Assembly: GCA_027924585.1 (NCBI GenBank)
Contig: BSBM01000764.1
Coordinates: 310,001 to 374,000 of the forward strand
Length of the DNA stretch: 64,000 bases
Origin: Larix kaempferi
Lineage: Eukaryota > Streptophyta > Pinopsida > Pinales > Pinaceae
Reading direction: 5' to 3'
Below, one piece after another: positions 44,951 through 56,772 of the stretch. Each line of letters opens with the position of its first letter. Positions within the stretch are counted from its first letter, which is position 1. A program made the position numbers and the translations under genes. The notes under the pieces are model-generated. The model was not told where the DNA came from, made no database searches, and saw only the letters and a program-made list of their open reading frames with translations.

Positions 44951-47533
44951 CAAAGTTGACCCCCATGTGCAAAACTGCACACTCCCTTACTGAGCAAAAC
45001 CCTAGTTTCCAAAATTGACCTAAAAGTTGACACCTGGGCCATGGGACCAGAGGAGAGGGGCACCCCTAGCACTATCTTGATGTCCTAAATCCAACAGAGT
45101 CGACGGTTTGTCGATCCGAGCCATAGTCGTCATTCTATGGCTCGTTCCATCTCGCATCCAAAAGACCTTGAGGGACACCTGTTGGATACCTACCGGGGCC
45201 ATAAAATTCCAACCGTGCAACAAAACCAGGTTCCTAGGAGTCTTGCAAGTGTGTCTAGGAATGTACCAACTCAAAACGCTAGCCATAAGTCCCCGGTCAA
45301 TTATTTTGCAAAGTTGACCCCCATGTGCAAAAATTGCACACTCCCTTAGGGAGAAAAACCCTAGTTTACAAAATGGACCTACACGATGACACCTGAGCCA
45401 TGGGACCGGAGGATAGGGGCACCCCTAGCACTATCCCAATGTCCTAAATCCAACAAAGTCGATGGTTTGTCGATCTGAACCACGGTCGTCATTCTATGGC
45501 TCGTTCCATATCGCATCCAAAAGGCCTTCAGGGAAACTTGTTGGATACCTACCGGGGCCATAGAATTCCAATCGTGCAACAAAACCGGGTTCTGGGGAGT
45601 CCTGCAAGTGTGTCTAGGAAGGTTCCAGCTCAGAACGCTAGCCATAGGTCCCCGGTGGATGATTTTACAAATTTGACCACCATGTGCAAAAATTGCACAC
45701 TCCCTCACTGAGCAAAACCCTAGTTTCCAAAATGGACCTACAAGTGACACTCGAGCCATTGGACCGAAGGAGAGGGGAACCCCTAACACTATCCCGATGT
45801 CTTGAATCAAATGGAGTCTACGGTTTGTCGATACGAGCCACGATCGTCATTCTATGGCACGTTCCATCTCACATCCAAAAGGATTTCAGGGGCACTTGTT
45901 GGATACCTACCGGGGCCATAGAATTCCAACCATGCAACAAAACCATGTTCTGAGGTGTCCTGCAAGTGTGTCTAGGAAGTTTCCATCTCGGAACGCTAGC
46001 AATAAGTCCCCGGTCGATGATTTTTCAATGTTGACCCCCATGTGCAAAAATTGCACACTCCCTTACTGAGAAAAACCCTAGTTTCCAAAATGGACCTACA
46101 AGTGACACCTGGGCCATGGGATCGGAGGAGAGGGGCACCCCTAGCACTATCTTGATGTCCTGAGTCCAATGGATTCGACGGTTTGTCGATCTGAGCCACA
46201 GTCGTCATTCCATGGCTCGTTCCATATCGCATCCAAAATGCCTTCAAGGACACTTGTTGGACACCTACCGGGGCCATAGAAGTCCAACCGTGCAACAAAA
46301 ATGGGTTCTAGGGAGTCTTGCAAGTGTGTCTAGGAAGGTTCCAGCTCAGAACGCTATCCATAAGTCCCCGGTCGATGATTTTGCAAAGTTGACCCCCATG
46401 TGCAAAATTTGCACACTCCCTTAGTGAGAAAAACCCTAGTTTCCAAAATGGACCTACAAGTGACACCTGGGCCATGGAACCGAAGGAGAGGGGCACCCTT
46501 AGCACTATCCCGATGTCCTGAATCCAATGCAGTTGATGGTTTGTTGATCCGAGCCACGGTCGACATTTTATGGCTCGTTCCATCTCGCATCCAAAAGGCC
46601 TTCAGGGACACCTGTTGGATATCTACTGGGGCCATAGAATTCCAACTGTGCAACAAAAATGTGTTCCGGGGAGTCCTGGAAGTGTGTCTAGGAAGGTTCC
46701 AGCTCGAAACGCTATCCCTAAGTCCCCGGTCGATGATTTTGCAAAGTTGACCCTCATGTGCAAAAATTGCACACTCCCTTACTGAGCAAAACGCTAGTTT
46801 CCAAAATGGACCTACAAGTGACACCTAGTCCATGGGACCGGAGGAGAGGGGCACCCCTAGCACTATCCCGATGTCTTGAATCCAACAAAGTCGACGATTT
46901 GTCGATTCGAGCCACGGTCGTCATTCTATGGCTCATTCCATCTCGCATCCAAAAGGACTTTAGGGACACTTGTTGGATACCTATCGGGGCCATAGAATTA
47001 CAACCATGCAACAAAATTGTGTTCCAGGGATTCCTCCAAGTGTGTCTAGGAAGGTTCCAGCTCAGAACGCTAGCCATAAGTCCTCGGTTGATGATTCTGC
47101 AAAGTTGACCCCCATGTGCAAAAATTGCACACTCCCTTACTGAGCAAAACCCTAGTTTTAATAATGGACCTACAAGATGACACTTGGGCCATGTGACCGG
47201 AGGAGAGGGGCACCCCTAGCACTATATCAATGTCCTAAATCCAATGGAGTCGATGGTTTTTTTATCTGAGACACGATCATCATTCTATGGCTCGTTCCAT
47301 CTCGCACCCAAAAGGTCTTAAGGGACACATGTTGGATACCTACCGGGGCCATAGAATTCCAACCGTGCAACAAAATCGGGTTTCGAGAAGTCCTGCAAGT
47401 GTGTCTAGAAAGGTTCTTGCTCAGAACGCTAGCCATAAGTCCCCGGTCGATGATTTTGCAAAGTTGACCCCGATGTGCAAAAATTGCACACTCCCTTACT
47501 GAGCAAAACCCTAGTTTCCAAAATGGACCTACA
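44951..47533 (+). repeat. 358-bp satellite array, about 7.2 copies
   Basis: Units start with caaagttgacccccatgtgc-type text at 44951, 45309, 45668, 46026, 46384, 46742, 47100 and 47459, giving spacings of 358 or 359 bp. Each contains 'aaattgcacactccctta', 'ggagaggggcacccctagca', 'tatggctcgttccat' and 'ggatacctaccggggcc'. The copies differ from each other by scattered substitutions (several per cent by eye). Frames of 70-156 codons recur in each unit on both strands because the unit has few stops; their repetition is periodic and shows no known domain, so I do not call genes. 'gacgtggca' occurs near both borders (44849 and 47540). Confidence 0.95.
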
Positions 47534-48050
47534 AGAGATGACGTGGCATGTATAATGATGTGGCATGTGTGATGAAGCTGGAAAGACACATGATGGTGTT
47601 ATGGTGCAATCATTAATTCAGTGTTGCAATCTGACATCATTCTTGAAAATTTTGGCAAGTTTGCGAAACTTTGGAAATTGACCAAGTATGGAAAAAGTAG
47701 TCAAAACTGCTCTAAGAGAATGCCCTCCATAATTCATGGTTTGAGAAAAATGCATGCACCATCATATTAGGCTATAGCTTGTTGAAGTGGCTATCTAGTC
47801 ATGGTCTCAGTAATTTGTGCAAAGGATTATGAAGCTAGATTATCCCATGTTGTCTAAATTGTTGCACATCTGATCTCAGTCACATCATATCCAAAAAATC
47901 CACCTTGGGAAGAAGTGGGAGGATTTAATTGTGCCCATAACTAGTTTTGACAATTCTAGCCTAATACTAGTTACCTGTTTTGAATTTTTCTGACTTGTTC
48001 TTTTACAATTGAGTTAATATATCCCAAAAATCCTGATTGGGGATATTACA
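47534..48050 (-). repeat. Dispersed repeat family copy B, ending in an LTR-type terminus
   Basis: The reverse complement starts TGTAATATCCCCAATCAGG at 48050. Then, towards the satellite array, it contains 'tgaattatggagggcatt', 'aatgatgtcagattgc', 'caccatcatgtg' and 'cacatgccacgtcatc', in the same order as 14060-14315. The terminus TGTAATATCCCC is like that of the solo LTR at 30453-32221. I therefore infer that this stretch and the satellite belong to an LTR or LTR-derivative on the minus strand. The other end was not found. Confidence 0.6.
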
Positions 48051-49254
48051 ATACGATGGAAAAAATAGTATGTGATGATGTTTCTAGTATGCCTCCTTCC
48101 ACCTCTTCATTCATTAAGAAATAACATTACGAGGAATCAAAAAATTAATTAATAATGTTATAGACGACCTTTCACTTCAAATATATGTGATTTGAAACTA
48201 AATACTTTAATGGAATATTTGATCTTAATGAATATTTTCTTTATATTGAGGAAGATAGGCCTTTCACTTCAAATATATGTGATTTGAAACTAAATACTTT
48301 GATGGAATATTTGATCTTAATGAATATTTTCTTTATATTTTGGAAAGATTGGATAAAGAAAATGAGATGCAATTAGTTAAATTTGATGACTTGGACAACA
48401 TGGGAATTCATTGTTTTTTCTTATAACGTTGCCAACTAAAATAGAACCATACGCAACTATTTACCAATGACCATCTAATGATCATGAGAAGGATGAAGAG
48501 GATTAAAAGAAACTTTTACACACCTCTTTTTTTAATCATTGGAGACATATTGGAAATCCCATTTATGGTATTGATCGTGAGGAAGAAGAACAAAGTTTTC
48601 GTCTTGATTTGTTGACTCTTCTTAATACTACTTGTATTTTTATTGAGGAGTTGTGATGGATTGATCATGAGGATTGTGATCAGCATGAGACTTATTTTCT
48701 TGTTACGCTGAAGGCGTTATTTAAGGAGCCAGTTTTTCTAGCGATTCCATCATTTGTCAGCGACTTATGAGGAGCCACCCCCTGCCAACCTATTTCGGTG
48801 AGCTTTATTTCACACCCTTCGTTTGTCGTAATTTATTTCTTAATATTTTTATCATGTCGTGCCTTTCTCTTTATTAGTCCCTACCGAAGGCCTGTGAGTA
48901 TTGCATTCGATTCATGTTGAGCTTCAATTAGTTCAAGTTTGACTTTTAAGTATTTTTATTTTTATCCAAAAATTATTTTAATTAAAAGTTTATATTCATT
49001 TTTATTTGTTTGGACCATGTGGGATATTGTATATCCTAGCCATAGGTATCCTTTGGAAGACCGTGTCAATCAACGAAGATCGACTGATGATGTAGATTCG
49101 ACAATCATATCCATTGGACAAATTTTCAACGATACCAATTTGATTAAAAATTCAATTATGTATTAGTGAATTATTCACGATTCCAAATCACATCATCGAA
49201 TGTCTCTCAATATGGTTTGTGATAAACTTTAAAGTCAACACGAGTTATTTTGAA
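48051..49254. other. AT-rich non-coding stretch with 92-bp duplication
   Basis: Two nearly identical 92-bp units lie at 48168-48259 and 48260-48351 ('cctttcacttcaaatatatg', then 'ggaatatttgatctta'). The frame at 48939-49166 is not convincing. Confidence 0.7.
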
Positions 49255-49704
49255 TTCTATATTTTCTACTTGTAAAGTCCTTCATGTCCATACTGAGAAA
49301 ACTCCAACATGATATTATCTACTTAAAAAGTCCTTCACGTCCATAGTGTTTATGTTTAAGTGGGCAAATTTTCAAAAAAGAAAAATCCAACATGATATTA
49401 TCTACTTATAAAGTCCTTTATGTCTATACCGTTTATGCTTAAGTGGGCAATTTTTCTTAAAAAAAGAATCCAACATGATATTTTCTACTTATAAAGTCCT
49501 TCAAGTCATTCATCTCCATACAGTTTATGTTTAAGTGGACAATTTTTCAAAAAAAAAAGAATCGAACATGATAGTTTTTGGTTATAAAGTTTTTCATGTC
49601 TATACCGTTTATGTTTAAGTGGGAAAATTTTCAAAAAAAAAGAATTCAATCTATGTTAAAGTTTAATAAAATAAAAACAAAATAATAATAATAATAATAA
49701 ATAA
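49255..49704 (+). repeat. Degenerate 80-95 bp tandem repeat and (AAT)n
   Basis: Four to five units carry 'tataaagtccttcatgtcca', 'tttatgtttaagtgggcaa' and 'tttcaaaaaaa', followed by 'atccaacatgatattatc'. An (AAT)n microsatellite closes the stretch at 49680-49704, directly before the LINE. Confidence 0.75.
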
Positions 49705-49774
49705 TTCTCAAGTCTTGAGTTTCATCCATTGGCATTGCTGAAGAGCCCTTGCGCTGCTCTGCTAGCTTCCTTCC

Positions 49775-51058
49775 TTGCTAGGGTTCCACCGTTCGCTGCC
49801 CCCTGCGGCTTGGGGATGGATCCACCTCTGGATCCTAGCCCGGAGGACTGTAGGAGACTTTTGGATGCGGCCTTCAGGGCGTTGGTGGCCTCTACTCCCC
49901 CCTCCTCCCTCTGCGTCTTCCTCTGGAGATGGTTTCGTCAAGCGTACGGATGCTCCCAAGATGGAGATCATGTCGGCCACTTCAAGGTTGAAGGCCCTAA
50001 CTCTGAGTGAAAGAGGTTTGATTGGTCAGTTCACCGGGATCTAACCGCCGCCTAAGACCATGGAAACTTGGATTAAAAAAAACTGGATTCCATTGATCTC
50101 TGGGGGCATTCAGCACTGCTTCTACGGCAAAGGCTACTTCACATTTTTGTTTGAAGTTAAAGAAGATAGAGATCTCATTTTTCGAAGTGGGCCTTACTTC
50201 ATGGGCCCTAGGGGCCTCTACCTTAATCGATGGAGCTTATCTTTTGATTTAGAAAAGGATGTGCCTTCTGCTCTCCCTGTTTGGGTCCATCTGCCTCATC
50301 TTCCCTTGCACTGCTGGAATGATGAATCTCTTCAGGAAATCAGGAACTCCTATGGGAAGTATATTGACAAAGCTGAAACAAAAGGCCCTCTATTCTCTTG
50401 TGCAAAAATCTGTGTGGAGGTGGATCTCGAGAAGGGTCTACCGAAGATAGTAAGCCTATGCATGGATGGATGGGAATATGATTAGAAAGTTGACTATGAA
50501 CAATTGCCCTTCAAATGTAAAAAGTGTCATGAATACGGCCATTTTGATAAAAACTTCCCAAAAGCAACAAAAGAGACCCCATAAAAAATACAAGAAGAAG
50601 AGTGGCAACGGGTGAAAAAAGGAAAGAGAATGCCTACTCAAAACCTTGATCCAAAAAAGCCGCAACATGCAGTAGAAACAGACCAAGTCCAAACCGAAAA
50701 GACAATCCCAACAAGTAACCAGTTCACAGGCCTGAATGTCGAAGAAGGCAAGATTACTGAATCTGAAATACCCCTTGCTGAAGAGGGTCCTGAGAAAAAT
50801 GACGCCTTAATCTCCAATATCATCTCCCCCTCTTTCGATGCAGAAAGATCTGATCCTGCGCAGGAAGGCTCCCCACCTCCTGGAAGTTCATGGGCTAAGA
50901 TGGTTAAGCAAAGTAAGGTATCCTTCTTCTCCGTCTCTCCTGGATCTTCTTCAAAAGGGTCTCAAGAGCATCTCGAACCAAGGCCTCCCTCAAATACAAG
51001 AGGCAGAAAATCCCAAAGGTACCACATGAGCAAGAAGCGGAAAGAGAAATGGAGCTAG
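49775..51058 (+). pseudogene. LINE ORF1 (RNA-binding protein)
   Basis: A single frame with stops at 50042 (TAA), 50483 (TAG) and about 50582 (TAA). From 50060 the conserved ORF1 domain of plant LINEs (DUF4283 type) reads CFYGKGYFTFLFEVKEDRD, GPYFMGPRGLYLNRW and LPVWVHLPHLPLHCWN. The zinc knuckle at about 50514-50560 reads CKKCHEYGHFDKNFP; the last Cys of the CCHC set has become Phe. The C-terminal third is polar, Ser/Pro/Gln-rich and basic (SKKRKEKWS). ORF1 coats LINE RNA as part of the retrotransposition complex. The true start is uncertain because an overlapping frame at 49729-50010 is also open. Confidence 0.85.
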
Positions 51059-51161
51059 GAAGACAACGAAGCATAGAGGAAACAAAGTTGCTTCAAACCT
51101 CCAAAAAATCAGGCAAATCAGAAGGTAGGGCTCGAGCAAGTACGCAACCAGGGAAGAAGTA

Positions 51162-54100
51162 ATGAAGCTTGTCTCTTACAACTGTAGGGGTTTGGGCAGA
51201 CCCAACAAAGTAAAAGCAATGAAATATATTGTCAAATATGAAAAACTGGATATCCTACTGATTCAAGAGACAAAAATGAGTGATGTGGAGGTTATGGCGC
51301 TCTCACATCTCTTTTGGAAAGACTACCATGGTAACACGATTAGCTCTAGAGGAGCATCTAGGGGTATCGGGACTCTCTTTTCAAGTAAGTACTCCATCAA
51401 AGTTGTTAAGGAATGTCAACATTGGATTTTAAATGAATTCTACAGTAAAGATGACCCTATTATCTATTATGTTTGTAATGTTTATGGGCCTACTCATTAC
51501 AAGGATAAGCAAACCTATTGGAATAATCTCTCCTCCCTAAAAGAAGTTGTTAAAGAGAAGGACCTCATCCTTGCCAGTGATTTTAACACTACAAAATATC
51601 AGGCTGAAAAGCACAGTGGCTCTAGATTTAGAGACCCCTTTGAAGAAAATCTTGAAGACCTGATCTCTGATCTTGATTTGCTGGATCCCCCATTAAAGAA
51701 TGACAAGTTCACGTGGAACAACAAACAGGTTGGAGTGGGACACATTGCTTCCAGGCTTGATTGTTTCCTTGTTAGTTCCTCTTTTCTCCAAAAAAAACCT
51801 CATTCCTGGCTCCTTTGCGGTACCTTCAGTAGTCTCAGACCATAAACCTATTTCTCTATCTCTATCCCCACCTGCCAACCTTGGTCCCATCCCATTCCGT
51901 TTTAATCCTTCCTGGTTACATGATGAGAAAGCCCTAATCTTAATAAATTCGGCTTGGAATTACCCTTGCTTTGGATCTCCTAGCTATATTTGGGAGAGCA
52001 AACTTAGAAATGCTCGTTATGCATTAAAGAGCTGGGAAAAATTGGATTTCAAAAGCCCTGGCCATATTAAAAATCAACTACAAGTTGATCGTGCAGCATT
52101 ACAATCCGAAATGGAAAGAGTTGAAATCACTCCATCCCTCATCTGCCATGAGCAAGAGCTGAATAGGAAAATTATTAGTGCAACAAGAAAGGAGGAAGAG
52201 GATTGGAGAATTAAGTCTAAACAACTGTGGCTAAAAGGGGGGGACAGTAACACGGTTTACTTCCACAAGCAAACCAAAGCAAGACTCAACTTCAATATGA
52301 TTAAGGAACTCATAGATATAGATGGATCTAAAATTCTTGATCAGGAAGAAATCAAAGCCCATATTTTTCAACACTTTCAAGAGCTCTATTTGGACAATAA
52401 TGAGGTTGACCCCTTGGCCTAGGAAGATCTCCTTTCAGATATTCCGTCTAGCATTTATGATAGCGAAGACATATATCTCTCTAAACCTATTATGGAGTAT
52501 GAAATCAATGAAGCCATTTGGTCCTTGAAAACTGATAAAGCTCTAGGACCGGATGGCTTCACTATCAATTTTTATAGAGCTGCATGGGGCATCATCAAGG
52601 GAGACTTGAAGAACATGCTAAACTGGATGAGGAAAAAGGATAAGATTGGGGAGGCCACAAATTCCTCATTCCTAGCCTTGATTACTAAAGATAAGAATCG
52701 TTTATCTGTCGATCGCTTCAAGCCTATCTCGCTTTGCAACACCTCTTATAAAATTATTGCAAAAATCTTGGCCACCTGAATGAAGAAAGTTATGGGTCAT
52801 CTAATCTCAGAATCACAAGGAGGCTTCATTGCAGGGAGAAAAATTCTTGACAATATCATTATTGTCCAGGAATCCATCCACTCCAGTCTAGAGCGCAAGC
52901 AACAAGGTATGGCGATAAACTTGACATGGAAAATGCTTTTGATAGAGTTAATCACTTATTCCTTTTTGAAATCATGTCAAAGTTTGGCTTCTCTAAAAGA
53001 TTTGTCAGGTGGATTAAGGTCTCCATTAGCAGTCCATGGATTTCCCCCTGGTCAATGGTAGACCAACCAATTTCTTCCAAGCCTCCTGGGGAATCCGTCA
53101 GGGTTGCCCCCTCTCCCCTTTTCTCTACATTTTGGTTGCTGACACTCTGAGTAGAAGGCTTCAACGCCTTCAGGATAATGGCTATTTAAAAGGTCTGAAA
53201 ATTGCCATAGGGGTCTGTGCTGCAAATAATGCCCAATTTGATAACGATGCCATCCTACTAGGAGGCGCGTACACTATCATTGTTGAATAGTTTAAAATAT
53301 TCCTAAAAACCTTTCTTAAAGCCTCGGACAACAAAGTAAATGCATCCAAATCTAAGGTGTATGGGTGGAATTTCCCCCCCGGTGTCATGGCTAGGATCTC
53401 AAGAATTCTTAGGTTTGAAGGGATCACAATCTGGAACTCATTCAATTACCTAGGCATGCCCATCTTCAAGGGAAAAAAAAGAAGATGGACTGGCAAGGAT
53501 TGATTGACAAAATAAAAAAGAAAGTAACCTCCTGGGGCTTCAGATGGCTAAACCCTGCAGAGAAACTTACTCTGATAAAGTCCATTTTGTCTGCCTATCC
53601 AATCTATATTTGCTCGATTTCCCTAGCTCCAAGCCAAATCATTATGGAAATCAACAGAGAAATTAGCAAATTCCTATGGCAGGGTGGCAAGGCAAGTAAC
53701 ACCAGGAAGTTTCATCTGATAAATTGGGACATGATTTGCATCCCGAAGTACTGTGGTGGGGTAGGAGTTAAGGATCCTATCATTATGAATCTTGCTCTTG
53801 GAGTAAAAATATTATGGAGAATTGCTACGGACAAAGACGCCTGGAGGAAAAAAGCTCTTCAGAAAAAAAATATATGAAGGGAACTAGAAGCCGTTGTATT
53901 GAAGATTTGAACATGGAAAAAAGAGGGACTCCTATTTGGGATCTTTGCAAAAAGGTGACCTTCATCATCCAGGAAAAAATTCCATTGGATTGCAGGAAAT
54001 AGAAAACATATCAAGCTCTGGCATGACAATCTTGGGCTAAACTCACTTGCTAAACTTCCGACATGAGTTAAGAGATCTCAAGGATTGGTTTGACCTCAAC

Positions 54101-55393
54101 AACATCCACACTCTGTTTGACATCTCCATGTGGACCACTAGCGACAGATGGGTCGGGTGGAAGAACTTGGATCTTCCCGATCATCTGCAACCAGATTACA
54201 GAGCATTGCTTTCTCTGTTGCACTAGCAGAGTCCCACCAATAGACATCTCAACGACAGAAGGGGCTGGGGAAGGTCAGGTTCTTATACGATGAAGGAAGG
54301 ATATTATCATGTCTACAATAACAGGGTCAGAAGCAATAAAGAAGCCAAATGGGCGAAGATTTGGTGTAAAGATGGTTTTCCTAAGGTGAATGTTTTCTTC
54401 TGGGTCCTCACTCATCGTAAAACCTTAACCGCGGAGAATTTGAGAAAGCGTGGGATCGAAGGACCCCTTCATTGCATACTTTGCAAGGAATCAGAAGAAT
54501 CCCTGGAGCATATTTTCCTTGAATGCAAGTTCTCTCTAGAGGTTTGGAGTTATGCCTTTAAAAGTCTGAATATCAACATTGTGATGCCAACAAACTGGAA
54601 TGATTTATTCAAGTGTTGGAAGGATTTTTATCAAGGCTCCCTCATCAGGAAACCAGATTTTACTAGAGACAGGGAAGCTCTTCCTAGGTTCATCTACTGG
54701 AAAATTTGGATGGCAAGAAATAAAGAAATTTTTGAAGGCACTCCCTCGAGCCCCAAGAGGGTATACTCCTTAGCTAAATCCCTTTGAATTGAAGCTTTAT
54801 CTTCGCGAGGAATGCTAAGCATTCAGCAGGAACCTCTGACTGTTGAAGAAAGAAACTAGATGGCATACTTTCCAGTGCCACCCCCTTCCCTATTTTGGAT
54901 AAAACCCCCCAAAAAGCCGAAACCTTTGGACTAGTAGTTGCAAATGAACAAAGATGATTTCCAGAATTGATGGACTAAGTTGGGCTGCAACTCTCTCTTC
55001 TTCGACGGTGCCTCGAAAGGCAATCCAGGGTTGGTAGGTGTGGGGGGAGTAATTTTTTACTCCATGGGGAACAAACAGAGAGAGTTTTCCTGGGGCATTG
55101 GGAGAAATACCAACAATGGAGCGGAATGGCTCAGTCTCATCAAAGGATTGGAGATCGCTATAGACCAGGGCATCGAGAACTTGAAGGTTATTGGGGACCC
55201 ACTAATCGTCATTAGAGAAGCCAGGAACATCGTCACCAATAGAAAGAACCCCTCCACCAAGATGCACCATCTCCTGATCAACATTAGCAAGGAATTGAAA
55301 GACATAACCTATCTCCATGCTCTGAGAGGTATAAATGGGAAAGCAGATGTCATGGCCAACAAACGAGTTGGGCTCACCTATGGTTCCTGGTGA
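51162..55393 (+). pseudogene. LINE ORF2: endonuclease, reverse transcriptase, RNase H
   Basis: It starts MKLVSYNCRGLGRP, the first motif of the APE-type endonuclease. LIQETK (catalytic Glu), a DFN motif and, after a frameshift in an A-run near 51790, VSDHKPISL complete it. The linker has WRIKSKQLWLKGGDSNTVYF. RT motifs are LGPDGFTINFYR, FKPISLCN, GGFIAGRKILDNI, ENAFDRVNHLF, GIRQGCPLSPFLY and, at about 53234-53251, QFDNDA where FADD is expected, so the central Asp pair is broken. The C-terminal Cys/His motif is C-x2-C-x7-H-x4-C (LHCILCKESEESLEHIFLEC). RNase H at 54990-55390 has FFDGASKGNPG, NNGAEWLSL, GDPLIV and GKADVMANK. Stops lie at 52420 and 52777, with at least four further frameshifts. 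It is dead. Confidence 0.92.
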
Positions 55394-56338
55394 GCTCCCA
55401 ATATGGATGCCTAATGAGGGAAGCTATACCAAGAGCCTACTTTAAATGTCAACCCGGGGGACGTACAAACTTTAGAGGTGCAGGCACTATCTGTGCTCTT
55501 ATAGGATAATCTTTGTCACAGTTGGATGTCAGTATCGATGTTCTAAGGGTTTCCTACTCAATATGTAAAACTAGTTATGCTACGGGATTTAATACTAGAA
55601 AGCAATAAATCTATTTAAAAGAATTAAAGTACTGAAAGCAGTAAATCTGTTTTAAGAAATAAAGATACCAAAAGCAGTAAATCTATTTTAAATAATTAAA
55701 ATGCTGAAAGTGAAAGAGATAATCTTATGAAATTACTTAATGCAGAATGGTAAATCTAGAAAATGAAATGCCATAATAGATCTATTCTAATATTGGAGAA
55801 AACAAGGTTTGTAATTACTTTATGCCTAAAACTAGAATTCTGATCTAAACCATTTTAAATCCCAAGACTAAAATTGAAGTGCGATCGTTTCAAGCTATCC
55901 ATCTATTACTAAGGAGTCAAAGAAATTAATCACGATGAGAAACAGTCATAAATATCAGATCTAAACCATGACTTTCGAAAGAAAAGCTAATACAGATGTA
56001 ATCGTTTGTTAAAATGTGCGTTGGAAGAAAGCAACTACAGGACTACTGAAACCATTTTGCTGTACTACAGAACGTATTATAAATTACTACAGAAATAATA
56101 AATCATTCAAGCGTTTCCATATGTGATATGACTTTTCATCAATGTAAAACACATAATTGGAAAATACCTGAAAAATAGAAATCCCCTGACTTACGTGTTG
56201 GAGGGGTCCTCTCCAACCCATACTCAGGAGAGAATGAAAATTATAAATGCTAGCTGGAATTTAACATCAATCTCTCATTAAAATATATAATCCATGTCAA
56301 AACAAAGGTCTGTACTTCGCAGTATCTCAATAGTGCAG

Positions 56339-56399
56339 AAAACGTTAAAACAACGTTTTTCCAAAATGTCAACAAAGACCTCTCGCTATCCGAGAGGTC
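56339..56399 (-). other. Two hairpins just downstream of the LTR TATA box
   Basis: gacctctcg/cgagaggtc with a 5-base loop (56377-56399), and aaaacgtt/aacgtttt with a 5-base loop (56339-56359). In element orientation they lie 2-70 bases after the TATA box, so they fall at or near the start of the transcript or in R. Confidence 0.6.
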
Positions 56400-56400
56400 C

Positions 56401-56411
56401 ATATTTATATA
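56401..56411 (-). promoter_or_regulatory. Candidate TATA box in the Athila LTR
   Basis: The minus strand reads TTATATAAATATGG, an excellent TATA match about 250 bp from the LTR start. In the 5' LTR the same site would drive the element. Confidence 0.55.
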
Positions 56412-56659
56412 ATTTGTAATGCAGAACTTAACTAAATGTCTAAATGCCGATTTCCTTTAAACAGGAGTGCGTTCTCTATAAATTAGGAAACAGGGTGTCG
56501 AGCTTGGTGATCCCTCAGTCTTCTACGTGTTCATCCTTTAATGCTCCTGAACCTACTCAATCATGCTTGGTTTCCACAGAATTAGTTTATCGAATATGCA
56601 TTTTAACATACAAGAATAATCATCAAAAAAAAATTTCATTAAATAATTAAAGTAAAACA

Positions 56660-56673
56660 TTTTTCCCACAATT
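56660..56673 (-). promoter_or_regulatory. Polypurine tract of the Athila-type element
   Basis: The minus strand reads AATTGTGGGAAAAA directly before TGTTTTAC of the LTR. A second similar run (complement of 'gactgtgggaaaaaggg', but on the + strand at 56705) is in the opposite sense and is not the PPT. Confidence 0.7.
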
Positions 56674-56772
56674 GAATGTGTTTCTTTGCCATTGCTTGAG
56701 ATTGACTGTGGGAAAAAGGGTTATCAAATACCTGAAAATTGGACTCATCATTCTCTCCCATACTTGAAGGAT

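Larger units (their letters stand above)
49705..55538 (+). mobile_element. Near full-length plant LINE, inactivated
   Basis: It contains a 5' leader, ORF1 with DUF4283-like and zinc-knuckle regions, and ORF2 with endonuclease, RT, C-terminal Cys/His region and RNase H in the standard order of plant L1-type elements carrying RNase H. The RNase H matches the truncated copy at 17.85 kb. Its 3' end is not seen: the Athila LTR begins at about 55539, only 145 bp after the RNase H stop, so the 3' tail was probably split off by that insertion and would continue outside the window. Confidence 0.88.
55539..56659 (-). repeat. 3' LTR of the Athila-type element
   Basis: On the + strand the segment begins tgttctaagg and ends agtaaaaca, next to the PPT, so in element orientation it is TGTTTTAC...CCTTAGAACA, about 1,121 bp. 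The right limit is well supported by the PPT. The left limit is inferred from terminal TG/CA and the change away from LINE sequence, since the partner LTR is not in the window. Three related units with 'aaagcagtaaatct' occur at 55590-55690. Confidence 0.65.

Noticed and set aside
44951-47533. CRISPR-like array
   Set aside because: The whole 358-bp unit repeats, with no unique spacers and no short conserved repeat; the context is a plant nuclear genome.
45020-47589. Many frames of 70-156 codons on both strands
   Set aside because: They recur every 358 bp and are produced by the satellite unit; different copies shift frame and no domain is present.
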